DNA of 64,000 nt from Bugulina stolonifera. Lineage: Eukaryota > Bryozoa > Gymnolaemata > Cheilostomatida > Bugulidae. The notes below the pieces were generated by a model. That model was not told where the DNA came from. It did no database searches and was given only the letters and a program-made list of their open reading frames with translations. Location: assembly GCA_935421135.1 (NCBI GenBank), contig OW285190.1, positions 7,822,501 to 7,886,500 of the forward strand, in the 5' to 3' direction. Both the position numbers and the translations under genes were made by a program. Position 1 is the first letter of the stretch, and each line of letters starts with the position of its first letter. Positions 22,855 to 35,200 of this stretch are shown here, piece after piece.

Positions 22855-25800
22855 ATGACGTTACTCCATGGGCTAGCTATAGGTAAGTGTGAGAACAGAT
22901 TTTCATCTATATCGTCTTTGTTTGAGTTATTTAAATAGTTTACATTAAGATAATGCTAGTAAAACTTTCACCTCACTACAAATATCTCGCATGTTCAATT
23001 TAAGAAATAAGACAAAATAAGACAACTCATCTGGTATATTTCAACGAATAGAACGCAATACTGTCATTTACTCGAACCCGCATGCTGATAACATGTCAAA
23101 AGACTTTCACCTGCATCATTAATTGGTCACCAGTGAATATCAAGACATTTTCACAAGTGGTAAAGTCTACATTTTCCAATGAGTCTTATAATGCATATCA
23201 CCGAAGACATCTATGTTTCATTTCAGCTCTGGCATTCTTGAACACCCAGCAAGTACTTGGTAAGTTAAATTGTAAAAATTTCACTGCGCCCAGTTTTAGG
23301 AAAAAATTTGAAAAGAATTATCTCTTGACTTGGAATTCTCTTATTTTCAGATCGTAGATTTGCTGTTATTTAAATGAACAGCTTTCAAGATTTTAAAAAG
23401 TTTAATTCAACCCATTAAACTGTATTCTCTGTTACCTTTAAATTATACTAGGACATCGAGTTATTCAATTTAATAACACAAAATATTTATATTAATTAAT
23501 GATACAGCAAATAATATGGTGAGGGGTGTGGCTCAATCAAAAAATAAATAAACTATGCTACTTACTGATTAATGCATGAAATTACCTGTTCCTATTTGTA
23601 CATGCGATTAGTATCTAATTGCAATCATATTCAGCACTTACTTTATATAGGGTGCATTTCTGATAAATCTATATTCGTGTAAAAATTGGGTTTCGAACAA
23701 AGAACATTTCAAAGGAGAAGTTAAACCTATAATAAAGTTAACGTCCATAAATAGATTTTTGCGAAAATGAAGAGTGCGGCTATATACCTCATTAGCCAGT
23801 ATTATAATAAGTAGCCATCAGTAACAAGTTACTTCAGTATTTATTGCCAATATTAGTAGGACTTTTTGGGAAAAAAGTTGGTTAACTGGCATGTTTATAT
23901 ATGTTTGTCTGACAGTGCATTTAATAATGGGATGCAATGTGAGTGTTTAGGCTCAACTGTGATGAATACTTGTTGTAAAAATAATCTCCATTGTAATAAT
24001 AAATGATTATTCACAAGGCATGGCTAGCTCATAATGATAGCATCATGTGTAATAAAACTTATCCATAATGCTGCATGTTTTGCTCTTTATTTATCGTACA
24101 CATGGAATTTCAGGATGTGCCTAATGCACTCATCAGGTGTGACTACTAGACGACTAGGTGGCACATTGGTTTGAGTTCAAACTCTTACCAGAGCTAAGTC
24201 ATCCCCGCAGTTTCTGGACCTGTTTGTAAAAGAATTTCTTTGCAAGAAAAATGCCACCAATAATTTTGTTGCAGGTGCATCAGTGGACACGTGCGCCGAT
24301 CAGGCTGCATGTTTCAATTTGGCAGAGGGTCCATGTGATGAGGAATTTGGAACAAGAGACGTGTGTATCAACTCAGTTCCCTCTTTAGCTGGATGTAATA
24401 TAGCGGAGGATGAAACCTTGTCAACTGCTTGCATATTGGCTTCCGCAGGTGGACTATGTAAGTTCTACATGTACATCAGTTATAATAGTGTATGGAGTTG
24501 TAAGCAATGTGTACAGCAGAAACAACCATAAATGTTATTAGGCAGGGGCGGCTATAGGCACCCACGCCACCATCCTAGGCGTGTCTTCAATCAAGCATGC
24601 AATACTAGCTGTGCTCTGTAAACTAATAATACTATGCATGTCCAGGATCCAATTCATTTTCTATTTACTTGCTCAGGCAGTACAGTCATTGTATAGTGCT
24701 GTAATAGTCATGTTATCTGTGTAGACTGTACCCATACATGTTCATGTTTCACACTTATCTTGTAATAATTAACTCAGACGTGTGAAATTCATGATTTCTT
24801 GAAAATAGACTAGTGTTGAAATTTTTCCTATATCCGTCCTTGTTATTAGGGGCCGTCATATATCTATGGAATAACCTTCTTGAGAGGTTATTGTGCTTTG
24901 ATCAACATTGGTTAGAGATTAAATTAACTCTAAAGAATGTTCCTTGTTTGCCTCAGTATATTTATGCAACAATTATCCAATTTTTGAGGGCCAGTCATTG
25001 TTTTTTGAAACTTCAAGATGATGCATGTAATGCAATAAGAACAGTTACTAGTTACAGATGCAATCACTGAACAGTCATATTGAAATGGATATAGCAAATA
25101 TTTTGTACACATGAATGAAAAGGTCACTATGGCAAACATTAAATAATCTATTTTATCTTAATCTATTTCAGTAATTCCTGTGAATAGAATAGATGATGGA
25201 ACGGCACCGATGTGCTTTGCACTTCCAGGTGGTTCAGAACTGCTATTTGGATTTCATGACGACAATTCAGCCACTGGTATGTGCATTGATGAAGCAAGCA
25301 TACAATTCTGTGGTTGCTGCACTGGACAAAATATTTGCTGCTGTCTAGATTGTACTGGAGTCTAGCATATCTTGATGAGCATAATGTACATGTATACATG
25401 TATGAAACACTGTAAAGGAACTAACCCACTCTCTAGATTTACTTCTTTACAACTCTGAATGTAAGCATAATCGTTTATTATATGTTGAACAGGTCCAGAT
25501 GTTAATCCTATATCAATAAATCACCTCAACACCACAGCAACAGCCTCATGCGAAGTAGCAGCAACAAACCTTTGTTCATTCGTTGCAGCCACTCCGCTCA
25601 CCACGTTTTGGAAATATGAAACGAGCAGATGTGAGTAAATGTATCTCCTCCAAATAAACTACATGTAGAACCAGGATAGTAGCCTAGAGTATTGATTCAC
25701 TGTTTAGATGTAATGAATAACTCGGCGCACAACATTTTGGTATATAAACATTTTTAATTGACCTAAAAGCATAGCTAATGAACTGTCAATTTATTATTAA

Positions 25801-27912
25801 AATTATTTTTAGGTGAATGTCAATGTGGTAATTGGACAGAATGGTCTGCCTGTAACAGCACTTGCCAGAGATCTAGAAGCAGAACGTGCGAAGGTGCCTT
25901 TGATTTCCAGTGCCCAGATGAAGTGGAGACAGAGATGTGTCAAGCCGGTGACGGGGAATGTGAAGAATGCAGCTGTACATACACTGAGTGGTCAGAGTGC
26001 CGCCATCACCATGGAAGCAATGGAAGCAGTGGAAGCGGTGGAGGCAGCGGAGGCAGCGGAGGCAGCGGAGGCAGTGGAGGCAGTGGAGGCAGCAGAGGCA
26101 GAGGGCATCGTTGGCGTAGGTGCCGGAGAAGGCGCCGAACACGCACACGAACGTGCACTGTGGTTATTGAAGGAGCAACTTGTCCTGCGGATGAGGTAGA
26201 AAAGAGGCCTTGTAGAAGAAGGGTGAGTGTGCCCATACATAAAATACTCAAAAGTGTTGGCGTTTTACAGTTGGCATGAGCTCCATTTTACAACTGCAAC
26301 AGTGGGCTGCAATGTTTGTATGTATAATGTACATTGCATGTGTAAGTCATTATCCCGAATCCCATTTGATGTAGACTTTTGGGTGATTTTTGGTACAATG
26401 CAATTATAAAATAATAATTATAGTAATCCCACAGTATTAGTTCAATTATGTCACTGTATTGGGGACCTGTATTATAAAATCTAACATGAGGTCTAACAAC
26501 CATTAGTGCTTGGATATAAATGGGCAGGCATTGATCTGGCTTGGCATCACCATTGACAGCACCTTAGTAAAGGCAGCTCCTGTCAAAAGCTTAATCAAGG
26601 AAATGTTTTGGATTTTTATTACCATGCATCACATTCATGGTCTTTTATTACCCAAAATGTCAGGTGAAACCTTTGCTAATACTAATGACTCATTACTTGT
26701 ATACACTAGTATAACGTGTAGTTCAATTGGAACTTATTGCTTCATGATTACAATACTTTGATCAGTAAACATAATTAACGTTATTTTAAACACAATTGAA
26801 CGTTATTTTCCAATCTCTCAGAAGAGTCTGATGTAATATTGAATAAAAATCAAATCTGCATAAGTATGTAATGCCATGTGTTGTGAATCACTTTGACTGG
26901 AATATTCTGTTCAGGCTTCAAGCTTGGTTCGGTGTGCAAACCGCTTGGCACAGCTAGTTTCTAATAAACTCACCGGCTTACACTCGTCAGCGTGACCAGC
27001 CCCTTGCGTTTTGCACCGCCAGGTGCTAGTGCTGGCCAACTCCTTGTGAGAAAGGTCCAGATGACATGGCCTTTTTTGGCAGGGGTAGAGGAGTTGCCTT
27101 GAAGTCATGTTGGCTTGCATGACCCCAAGGACTTTTATATAAGGCACAGGAACAATTGTGACTGGATGCTCTTCCTAACACCTCCGTGACCGGGATTCGA
27201 ACCTGGAACCTTCAGCATGAAGATTCAGCATCCTAACCACTCAGCCACTGCTGCTTCTTAGCTAATTTCTAATAGTCAATGAAAAATTTCAAATTGTGAT
27301 ATAGACACATTTATGACAAAAGACAAACAAAAGTAGAGTTTGAGGCAAGAATAAATGGAAGATGGTGTAGAGCTTTGCACACAGGATTAAAGGGCTACTA
27401 GATAAATAATAAATTGCATTATAAATACTAGAACATGTTGTGCAAAAAATATTGACTACCTGACTACAAATGTGAAACTCTACTCTTAAATAAAAGTTTT
27501 ACGATGCATGTCGAGGCACCTTGATTTCCATCGTTGATGTCATAATAAAAAGTGCTAATTATTGCCCAAACAACTTCCTCTAATTTCCAAAGTGAAGTCA
27601 GCCACTTGATCATTTTAATGATTTAAATTATAGTTGCCCATATTTCAATATTCGGGCAAAAATATCCATATCCCAGATAAAGCCTCTATTTACATAATTA
27701 CGGTAGCGACGCTGATAATACTAGTCAAAGTAAAAAACTAGCAGAAGAAATTCTTTTACTGGTTATTTATGAAGGTAATTAAATTGCTTTGAACATAAGC
27801 TAATTTCTGCAGCTGGTATCACTAAGTTCTGCACATTTGCACCTCAAAGTTTCATACATGTGTTTTATTAAATTTTCAGGGACGACGCGGTTGCAGAAGA
27901 TGGTTTTGGTAG
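22855..27912 (+). CDS. Gene B: secreted two-TSP1 protein with Gly-Ser insert and cationic tail
   Basis: Seven exons give 309 aa: 22855-22882, 23227-23259, 24275-24457, 25172-25276, 25493-25630, 25813-26222, 27880-27912. Residues 1-20 are a split signal peptide (MTLLHGLAIALAFLNTQQ). The six-Cys module starts VDTCADQ, followed by the ALPGG and two-Cys modules. Exon 6 carries a normal TSP1 (CGNWTEWSACNSTCQRSRSRTC) and an aberrant one. In the aberrant repeat the sequence between WSEC and RTRTRTC is replaced by a HHHGS start, about eight Gly-Gly-Ser units and an Arg-rich run. The final exon encodes GRRGCRRWFW and a stop. All phases match gene C, its near-identical neighbour. The product is probably exported; function is unknown. 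Exon 4 can read through its donor to a conserved Cys-rich ending (see findings). Confidence 0.87.
24543..24842. mobile_element. 300-bp hAT-type MITE in intron 3 of gene B
   Basis: Ends CAGGGGCGGCTATAGG (24543) and CCTATATCCGTCCTTG (ending 24842) are imperfect inverted repeats, and a perfect 8-bp duplication TTATTAGG flanks them (24535-24542 and 24843-24850). The paralogous intron of gene C keeps the uninterrupted site (TGTTATTAGGGTCCGTC near 34398), so the insertion postdates the B/C duplication or was never present in C. Confidence 0.93.
26915..27258 (-). mobile_element. tRNA-derived SINE in intron 6 of gene B
   Basis: On the minus strand a tRNA-like head starts near 27257, with A box TGGCTGAGTGGTTAGGATG and B box GGTTCGAATCC. 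It is followed by GTTAGGAAGAGCATCCAGTC and about 250 bp of body. A second element with the same head-to-body junction (GTTAAGAAGGGCATCCAGCC) lies at 41520-41763, supporting a repeat family. The segment is missing from the equivalent intron of gene C. The 3' limit is uncertain. Confidence 0.75.
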
Positions 27913-29600
27913 AGACAGGAATAGACCAGACTGCAACTTGTTAAGAAAATCTCTCATCTGGGATGAAATGTGTAAACCATCTCAGACAAGTGAAGGTCTG
28001 TGTCCTCAATGTATTTGTCAAGGTCACACCAGAACTCTCTGATAACCCTTTAACTCCACAAAACTACACCCCAACCCCTAATAAATCATACTTATAATCA
28101 TGCAATAAAATACCTAATGTCTTGTCTAATTGTTAATGCTATACTCGTACATATACTGCATTTGTGTAAAACAACTTTTCTCTGTGATTACAATTTGTTG
28201 TCATACATATTATCTTGCAATAAACAGCATTTCAAACCGCAAATAAACACGTGACAGTCAGAGTTATTTTCCAAACATTGCACATGAGAATTTCCTATAA
28301 TTATGCACAATATGTATTTTTCCCAAAATGTTCTACCCCAAATAACACAAAAATTATGTAAAGTAAATTGCTCTGTGTTTAAATTTGTGCTAAATCTGTG
28401 CTGCTTGGCATTACCAAATAGATACAAAGTGACCAAGTAGCCTGTGTTATACTTTATATTTTTTTGCGTCTAATTTATTAAGATTTAGGAAGCAACAATA
28501 ATTTATGTTTTGTGTTACATAACACCACACACAGTTCAAAGCTGCTTAATATTAAATAGTCGTGCTTTCAATGCAAAATATATGCGCATCTTCAAAACTG
28601 CTTTAAGGTTACATGATTAGCACAGGGAAGCTGCCTAGTAGGTATATGAAATAGAAACATTATAATTGTAAGCACATGTTATACCAAATACGTATCTTGT
28701 CGTAAAGCTCGGCTCACTGCTAAAGAGACTGTTACACCATTAACTAGTAGACTCAAAAATGCTCTCATGTGATTGGCCTACAACCTAACAGTGAAGGTTC
28801 GTGTAGCATTTTCTAATGCATCCTAAATCTGACAAGCCTGGTCACTTGTTTTTGGACTAATTACCTATCTTGACCTGTTATGAATGATCAAGGTTCCTCA
28901 ATCTTCAATATTAGAATTCATAACCTAATTGTGTCATTTTGTGGAAGACGACTCTCTGTCCTAATGTATCTTGAATCTGATATACGGATATATAAAGTAC
29001 TGAAGTAAAGAGAAGATAATTCCAAGGGGTAAGAACGCCAATTGCAACAAGGAATAGAATCGACCGAGAAGTAAACTAATGATATGTAAACTGTAAGCAA
29101 ATTATTTTAGTGTTCATCTGACATTTTATTTCAAATTCTACAATGTAAAATACTGATTTTTACAGCTAAATTTAGTAGTCATAAATTGTTGTATTATTAT
29201 ATTACAATAATTCACTGACCATCAACTGGATACAATAATTAGAAGCAAGAACTGACAGAAGATCCACTTCAATGTCATAACATCTGGATCTGGATATGTT
29301 GTTTATTCTTGAAAAAAAAACATTGTATCAAACAACTAGTTTGAAATTTTCAATCTATTCCAGTGTCCTTGCTCAATAATTGTAAATTATAAATTTGCTA
29401 CCAATGATGATCATTACCAACTTGTAATTTTACTTTAGCAGATTCCAGCCAAACAAATGACGATACAGAAAGTAGATAAACTTTAAAAACACTGGCAGTT
29501 CTGCACACCCTAAGAATTTACTGGTATGTTTTTGGGAGGTTCTGGAGTTGCCCCATCATACTTACAGTACCAACATTCAGATTTTAGTCTCTGTGCACTT
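27913..29600. other. 3' flank of gene B, part of the duplicated unit
   Basis: Non-coding sequence that aligns over most of its length with 36197-38630 downstream of gene C (apart from an LTR inserted there) and in pieces with 41250-42800 downstream of copy D. This shows that the duplicated unit extends well past the gene. Confidence 0.7.
28104..28109 (+). terminator. Candidate poly(A) signal of gene B
   Basis: AATAAA 192 nt after the stop codon, within sequence shared with genes C and D. The hexamer is altered in the C copy (TCAATGGAATG). Confidence 0.45.
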
Positions 29601-29602
29601 GG

Positions 29603-30019
29603 TTAATAATGAGTTGTTTGCTGCCTGTATAAAAATCTCTTCAAAGATAGCCTGACGAAAGATTTCATGTCTACTTCAGTTTTCGGTTTTTGATCTAAGA
29701 GTCTCCTCTCCGCCAAAGGTAATCGGTCCATGAGCAACAGATAATTGAACTCAGCATGTTTTATCCATGAGATGTTGTATCTTTTATCTATGACACTGTA
29801 GAATTTATCAGTAAAAACTCCAAAAATAATATCGAAGAGTCCCAGATGAGTGTAGGCTGCAAGCTCAAGCGCTACTTGTATACCTTGTGAAGTCGTGTTC
29901 TCTTTATTAATTATTGGCAAAGCTTTGTATTTACTATAGTTTTCTGTATATGTACCGGATTTGACTTCTGAGGCGTATTCAATCTCCAGGTAATATATGA
30001 ATATGCATTTATGCAGCAT
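29603..30019 (-). CDS. Conserved minus-strand ORF of the duplicated unit, unknown function
   Basis: An open frame of 138 codons encodes a mixed hydrophobic/charged polypeptide containing KRYNISWIKHAEFNYLLL and MDRLPLAERRLL. I do not recognise a family. It begins in-frame without a clear start and may be the 3'-terminal exon of a minus-strand gene; CTGGAG or a similar site near 29990 could be its acceptor. The same sequence lies downstream of gene C (38636-38996), broken by deletions, and in fragments downstream of D. Any upstream exons would lie beyond the solo LTR inserted at 30045. A conserved short stretch near 30980-31040 (minus strand, KQEIDNPGQI) could be another piece. Coding status is moderately supported by the intact frame here, with decay elsewhere. 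Confidence 0.4.
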   Translation of the reverse strand: MLHKCIFIYYLEIEYASEVKSGTYTENYSKYKALPIINKENTTSQGIQVALELAAYTHLGLFDIIFGVFTDKFYSVIDKRYNISWIKHAEFNYLLLMDRLPLAERRLLDQKPKTEVDMKSFVRLSLKRFLYRQQTTHY

Positions 30020-30044
30020 GTGAGCCTATCATTAACTATAGTAT

Positions 30045-30857
30045 TGTGATGGTACAGGACATTTGTATACGACTCCAACTCCCGGACGAAGCTCCATCGC
30101 ACCTTAAGTGTTTAGTAGTTGTTATAGCGCTACTCATCTGACACTCACATTCTCATAATTAGTGTTCGTATACTTACCTTCAACTGCATTGCATGTCCAA
30201 ACCATTAATTACTGTCTATATACATGTACGTGTCTCCATGTGTTCATACTCACTACTTATTCATGTATTGCTCCACTATATAACTGTGTATAACTGCATG
30301 AATGTTACTAAGTCTTTTTAATGCCTTTTATACCCATGTACAGAGGCCCGACCTCTCAGAATTCATTGATATTCATTTTGTACGTGAATTGGACTATTAT
30401 AAGCAACTTTTGTAGAACCCGACCTATTTTGGGTCGGCCGTCGGGCTTCCGGCGGCCATCTTGTTGCGCAACTTCCGGACGACCACACGTCGTCTCTTCC
30501 CGACGTCACGTCGGCCGGAAGTCCTTATACTATATAAAGGGCACTGTTTTACTGTTCATTGTCTCAGTCTACACTTGGCTTTCAATAAAGACACATCTAT
30601 ACTTGATACAGAGACTTTCACTTCCTTTTGTCAGGTCATTCGCTTAGCGAACCGCCTACTAGGTCGGATCACTCTCTTTCATTGTATAGTCTGAAGGTCA
30701 GACTTGGAACCAGATGGGTCGTCTTTGGTAGTTCTTGGGCTACTGAGACCGATCGATCTTTCATGTAATGCGAAGTCCTATTACCACTCATAGGCACTTC
30801 ATTTCTGGGTCGATAGTCGTCCAAGGACGACCGCACCAAATCACAGAAACCATTACA
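30045..30857 (+). mobile_element. Solo LTR (813 bp), family copy 1
   Basis: Begins TGTGATGG and ends CCATTACA, flanked by the 4-bp duplication GTAT (30041-30044 and 30858-30861). TATATAAA at 30531-30538 and AATAAA at 30584-30589 lie close together, as expected of a U3-R-U5 promoter and poly(A) site. Two related copies lie on the opposite strand at 36913 and 45917. No internal retroelement genes are attached, so it is a solo LTR formed by LTR-LTR recombination. Short ORFs inside are incidental. Confidence 0.88.
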
Positions 30858-30861
30858 GTAT

Positions 30862-32210
30862 TAACTGCATATTTAATTGCCATCTATCATACAGCGTGAC
30901 AGCATAGCAGATGTATGCTAAATATCTACATGTATGTGTTGTCTGCCCATGTCTTTAATTATGTTAGCTCAAATCTAATTTGTCCGGGGTTGTCTATCTC
31001 TTGCTTCTCCTGCTTCATGTTATGGGAAAGGAGACCATTTGCACCCCTCCTGAAATACACACACCATGTCCTTTCAAGATGGTGGAGTGGATATGACTAT
31101 TACTTAGTTACCCCGGTCTTCATGGTAGCCTTCACTCAGGGCTCCCACTGCTCTCCTAGTGCCACCATATTATACTGATCATCACTATATCTACTCACTT
31201 TGCTTATGTACATTAGACCATGAACCTTATGTCGCTGAATCACCACTGCACAGCCTCCGGGTGTTTACCTGTATCCGACCTGCTTTCCTGTCAGTTCCAA
31301 TATGCTGTGAGGAATACTTAGACTAGGTTTATGACCAGTGAAGAATAATAACTCCAAAATCCTATCTGTCCTAATGGGCTCAATAAAGAGAGCTTTGGTG
31401 CTTTAATTTCTTCCAATGATCAGCTGAAGATAGATTGCACATGTCAGTTACATTACTGACCTCAAAGTAAACTGTCATATCTGAACCTTCTCTTGAACCT
31501 CCTGTGTCTCTACAGGCAGATGAGTCAGCTCTAGAAGAACACATCTGTGATGTATCTCTTCTATATCAAGTATCTCACATGAATATCTCTGATGCGTCGC
31601 CCAAACTGCTCTCTCTCTCTCTGTGTTGCCCTTCTTACTTGTCTCCTCTGAATACCTGTGCCCCCTCCCCTGTGTTTCCCCAGCCAGGTCAGCTAACACA
31701 TGAGGCTAGCAGCTTGCGCTTGACGTCTAGCCGATGCTGTGTGGCAGTGGCCATTCACACTAAACGAACCAAATCACAGAGTTTCTATTTGCGTCTTTTT
31801 GGCCGAGGAGACAGCTGTATGTGTTGCTATGGGCACATACATGTACATAACAGTCACATTATCCTGTCTACTGGATAATATCCGAGTTATTTATTCTATG
31901 GCACGGTCGTGACTTTAGCTAGAAGTTTCTATTTGCATTCAGTTTGACAACCATATAGTTACTACATATACGTGGTAGAAGTTCATCAGAGAGAAAACAA
32001 TTATCAACACATTTCACCTAGCAAAAGGCACGCATTCAAATGTTGATTTCTCAAGCATGTTTTGCTAATGTGTTTAACGGCGGTGCGACTTCATGCATGT
32101 ATTCTGAATAGTGTCAGATGCTACTATCCTATAAAGTGCAGCTATGCCAGTGTAACAGCACTATTCTATTGTCGCAATGAGAGTGAGTTCTGGTTGGAAT
32201 TACCACGAAT
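30862..32210. other. Spacer between gene B unit and gene C
   Basis: The first part (30862-31070) aligns with 39030-39200, and the last part (31735-32210) aligns with 39270-39800, so these are homologous segments of two tandem units. The middle, including a (CT)n run near 31608-31621, is present here only. No gene is supported; minus-strand ORFs here have no recognisable domain. Confidence 0.55.
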
Positions 32211-32213
32211 TTG

Positions 32214-32279
32214 TATATAAATGGATAGGCACTCTTACATACTCACTCTACACACCATTGTGTAACCAACAGCTTCAAC
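32214..32279 (+). promoter_or_regulatory. TATA-type promoter of TSP1 gene C
   Basis: TATATAAA at 32214-32221 ends exactly 59 nt before the ATG at 32280, identical spacing to gene B. It is followed by the shared ACACACCATTGTGTAA and CAACAGCTTCAA motifs. Confidence 0.75.
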
Positions 32280-35200
32280 ATGACGTTACTCTGTCAGCTA
32301 GCTAGAGGTTAGTGGGAAACTGTATTTTTAGCTATACTACCATGTTGCATTGTTAGTCTAGTTATAGTGGTTAGTTTTTATAAAGAAATAATGTAATTTT
32401 TATGTTGTGTGTCACACTGGTACTGTGGGTACGAGTATGGGAAGAGTCTAGAAGTGATCGACTAAACTATACTTCCGACGATATAGCATCGGTTCTGAAA
32501 ATTGTATAACAATATGGCAGCAAAAAGCCGAGGCCTGACCTTTAAAGGGTCAGCCGTTATAAAAAGTGATTATAATGATATGGAACATAATAGTAACTAA
32601 ACAAGTAGCTAAGTCTGAGATCTCAGCATCCCTTATGGTAGGCATACAAGGCAATTAGACATAGAATATAAAGCTGGTTACATTAATGTGCCACTAATTT
32701 CACAATATAAGCAAGTATAATATATGAGTATAGGCATACACAATAGAGTAAGTATACAAGTAAGTATATGAGTATAGGCATACACAATAGAGTAAGTATA
32801 CAAGTAAGGAAGATGGCGAGTATGTATCAATGTCAGGCCCGTAGTCTGATACATTAATGTCGGTACATGGGAGTGTCCTATATCACCACAATAATTTTCC
32901 TACATTGAACATGGAACGTGCATATATTATATATAATCTACAACAGAACAATATTTCTTTCTTATTACAGCTGTGGTATTCTTGAACATTCTCACTTTGC
33001 AAGTGTTTGGTAAGTTAATATTTCATATAGTAGAGACTTTTCCATATTTTAAAACTGTTAACAGCCAACTGCTGCCGATTAGTTCCCAGTTTTGGCTTAA
33101 AACTATCATTATTATATTAGTAGCCACTTTGCCAGTCTTTAGTCATAAGTAACAATATTTCCATCAGTAATGGTCAATTTTACGTCGACTGAACCTAGCA
33201 GTGAAAGGTAGGGCCATACCCCTAACTAGCTAGTATACATACGAGGTGGCAAACTGCACAGTTCCTTCAGTATTTATTGTCAATTAGTGACAATTTTTCA
33301 ATGTAAGCCAAGCGGGTTAGGATTTGAGGCTCTGTTTAATAACCGAATGCAATGTGAGTGCTCAAGTTCAAGAGTGACTAATACTTGAATAAATAAATAA
33401 ATAAATTATACCACTGCAAAAAGTATGTGTTCCTAATTGTCCATGCACTTATGATCTACTTGTAATTCTATTCAACACTTACATGTACTTTATGTAGGGT
33501 GTATTTCTGGTCAACCTCAACTTGTGTAAAAATTTATCTTGGTACAAGGAACGCTTTGCATAGGTAATTAAACCTATAAAGTTATGTAACGTCTATAAAG
33601 AGATTTTTTGGGAAAATAAAAATGAAAAGTATGGCTATATGGCTATATGGTTATACCCCTCTCTAGCCAATATATAATAGGTAGCCATCAGTAAGAAGTT
33701 TCTTCAGTATTTATTGCCAATTAGTGGGAATTTTTTCAACGGGAGAAAAGTTGGTTAACAGGCATAGTCATATATTTCACTGGTTCCTCTGAGGGTGCTT
33801 TTAGTAACGGAATGTAATGTGAGTGTTCAGGCTCAATTGTGACTAATACTTGTTGTAAAGGAAATCTCCATTGTAGTAATAAATAATTATTCGTTAGGCA
33901 CCGCTAGCTGATAATGATAACGTTATGTGTAACAAAATTTATCTGTACCGCTGCATGTTTTGCTATTTATTTATCGCACGGGTTTAATTTCAGGATGTGC
34001 CTAAACGACGACTAGGTGGCACATTAGTTTGAGTTCAAACTCTTACAAGAGCTAAGTCATCCCCACAGTTTCTGGACCTGCTTGTAAAAGAATTTCCTTG
34101 CAAGAAAAATGCCACCAATAATTTTGTTGCAGGTGCATCAGTGGACACGTGCGCCGATCAGGCTGCATGTTTCAATTTGGCAGAGGGTCCATGTGATGAG
34201 GAATTTGGAACAAGAGACGTGTGCATCAACTCAGTTCCCTCTTTAGCTGGATGCAATATAGCAGAGGATGAAACCTTGTCAACTGCTTGCATATTGGCTT
34301 CCGCAGGTGGACTATGTAAGTCCTACATGTACATCAGTTATAATACTGTATAGATAGAGTTGTAAGCAATGTGTACAGCAGAAACAACCATTTATAAATG
34401 TTATTAGGGTCCGTCATATATCCATGGAATAACTTTCTTGATAGGTTTTTGTGTTTTACTCAACATTGCGCAGAGATTAAATTACTTCTAAAGAATTTTC
34501 CTCATTTGCCTCAGTCATTGTTTTTGGAAACTTCAAGATGATGAATGTAATGCAATAAGAACAGTTACTAGTTACAGATGCAATCACTGGACCGTCATAT
34601 TGAAATGGATATAGCAAATATTTTGTACACATGAATGAAAAGGTCACTATGGCAAACATTAAATAATCTATTTTATCTTAATCTATTTCAGTAATTTCTG
34701 TGAATAGAATAGATGATGGAACGGCACCGATGTGCTTTGCACTTCCAGGTGGTTCAGAACTGCTATTTGGATTTCATGACGACAATTCAGCCACTGGTAT
34801 GTGCATTGATGAAGCAAGCATACAATTCTGTGGTTGCTCCACTGGACAAAATATTTGCTGCTGTCTAAATTGTACTGGAGTCTAGCATATATTGATGAGC
34901 ATAATGTTCATGTATACATGTGTGAAACACTGTAAAGGAAATAAAACATTCTCTGAATCTATTTGTTTGCAACTTTGAATGTACGCATAATAGTTTATTA
35001 TATATGTTAAACAGGTCCAGATGTTAATCCTATATTAATAAATCACCTCAACACCACAGCAACAGCCTCATGCGAAGTAGCAGCAACAAACCTTTGTTCA
35101 TTCGTTGCAGCCACTCCGCTCACCACGTTTTGGAAATATGAAACGAGCAGATGTGAGTAAATGTATCTCCTCCAAATAAACTACATGTAAAATCAGGATA

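Noticed and set aside
25813..26251. Ala/Glu-rich, Ser/Ala-rich and Leu/Pro-rich ORFs on both strands
   Set aside because: Shadow frames of the Gly-Ser minisatellite within exon 6 of gene B; the same shadows appear over gene C at 35335-35764.
27180..27258. Functional tRNA gene
   Set aside because: A and B boxes are present but the sequence continues into a SINE body with the family junction, and cloverleaf pairing looks poor by eye.
31475..31878. Overlapping ORFs on both strands near a CT repeat
   Set aside because: No domain; the segment is absent from the paralogous unit C spacer and includes low-complexity sequence.
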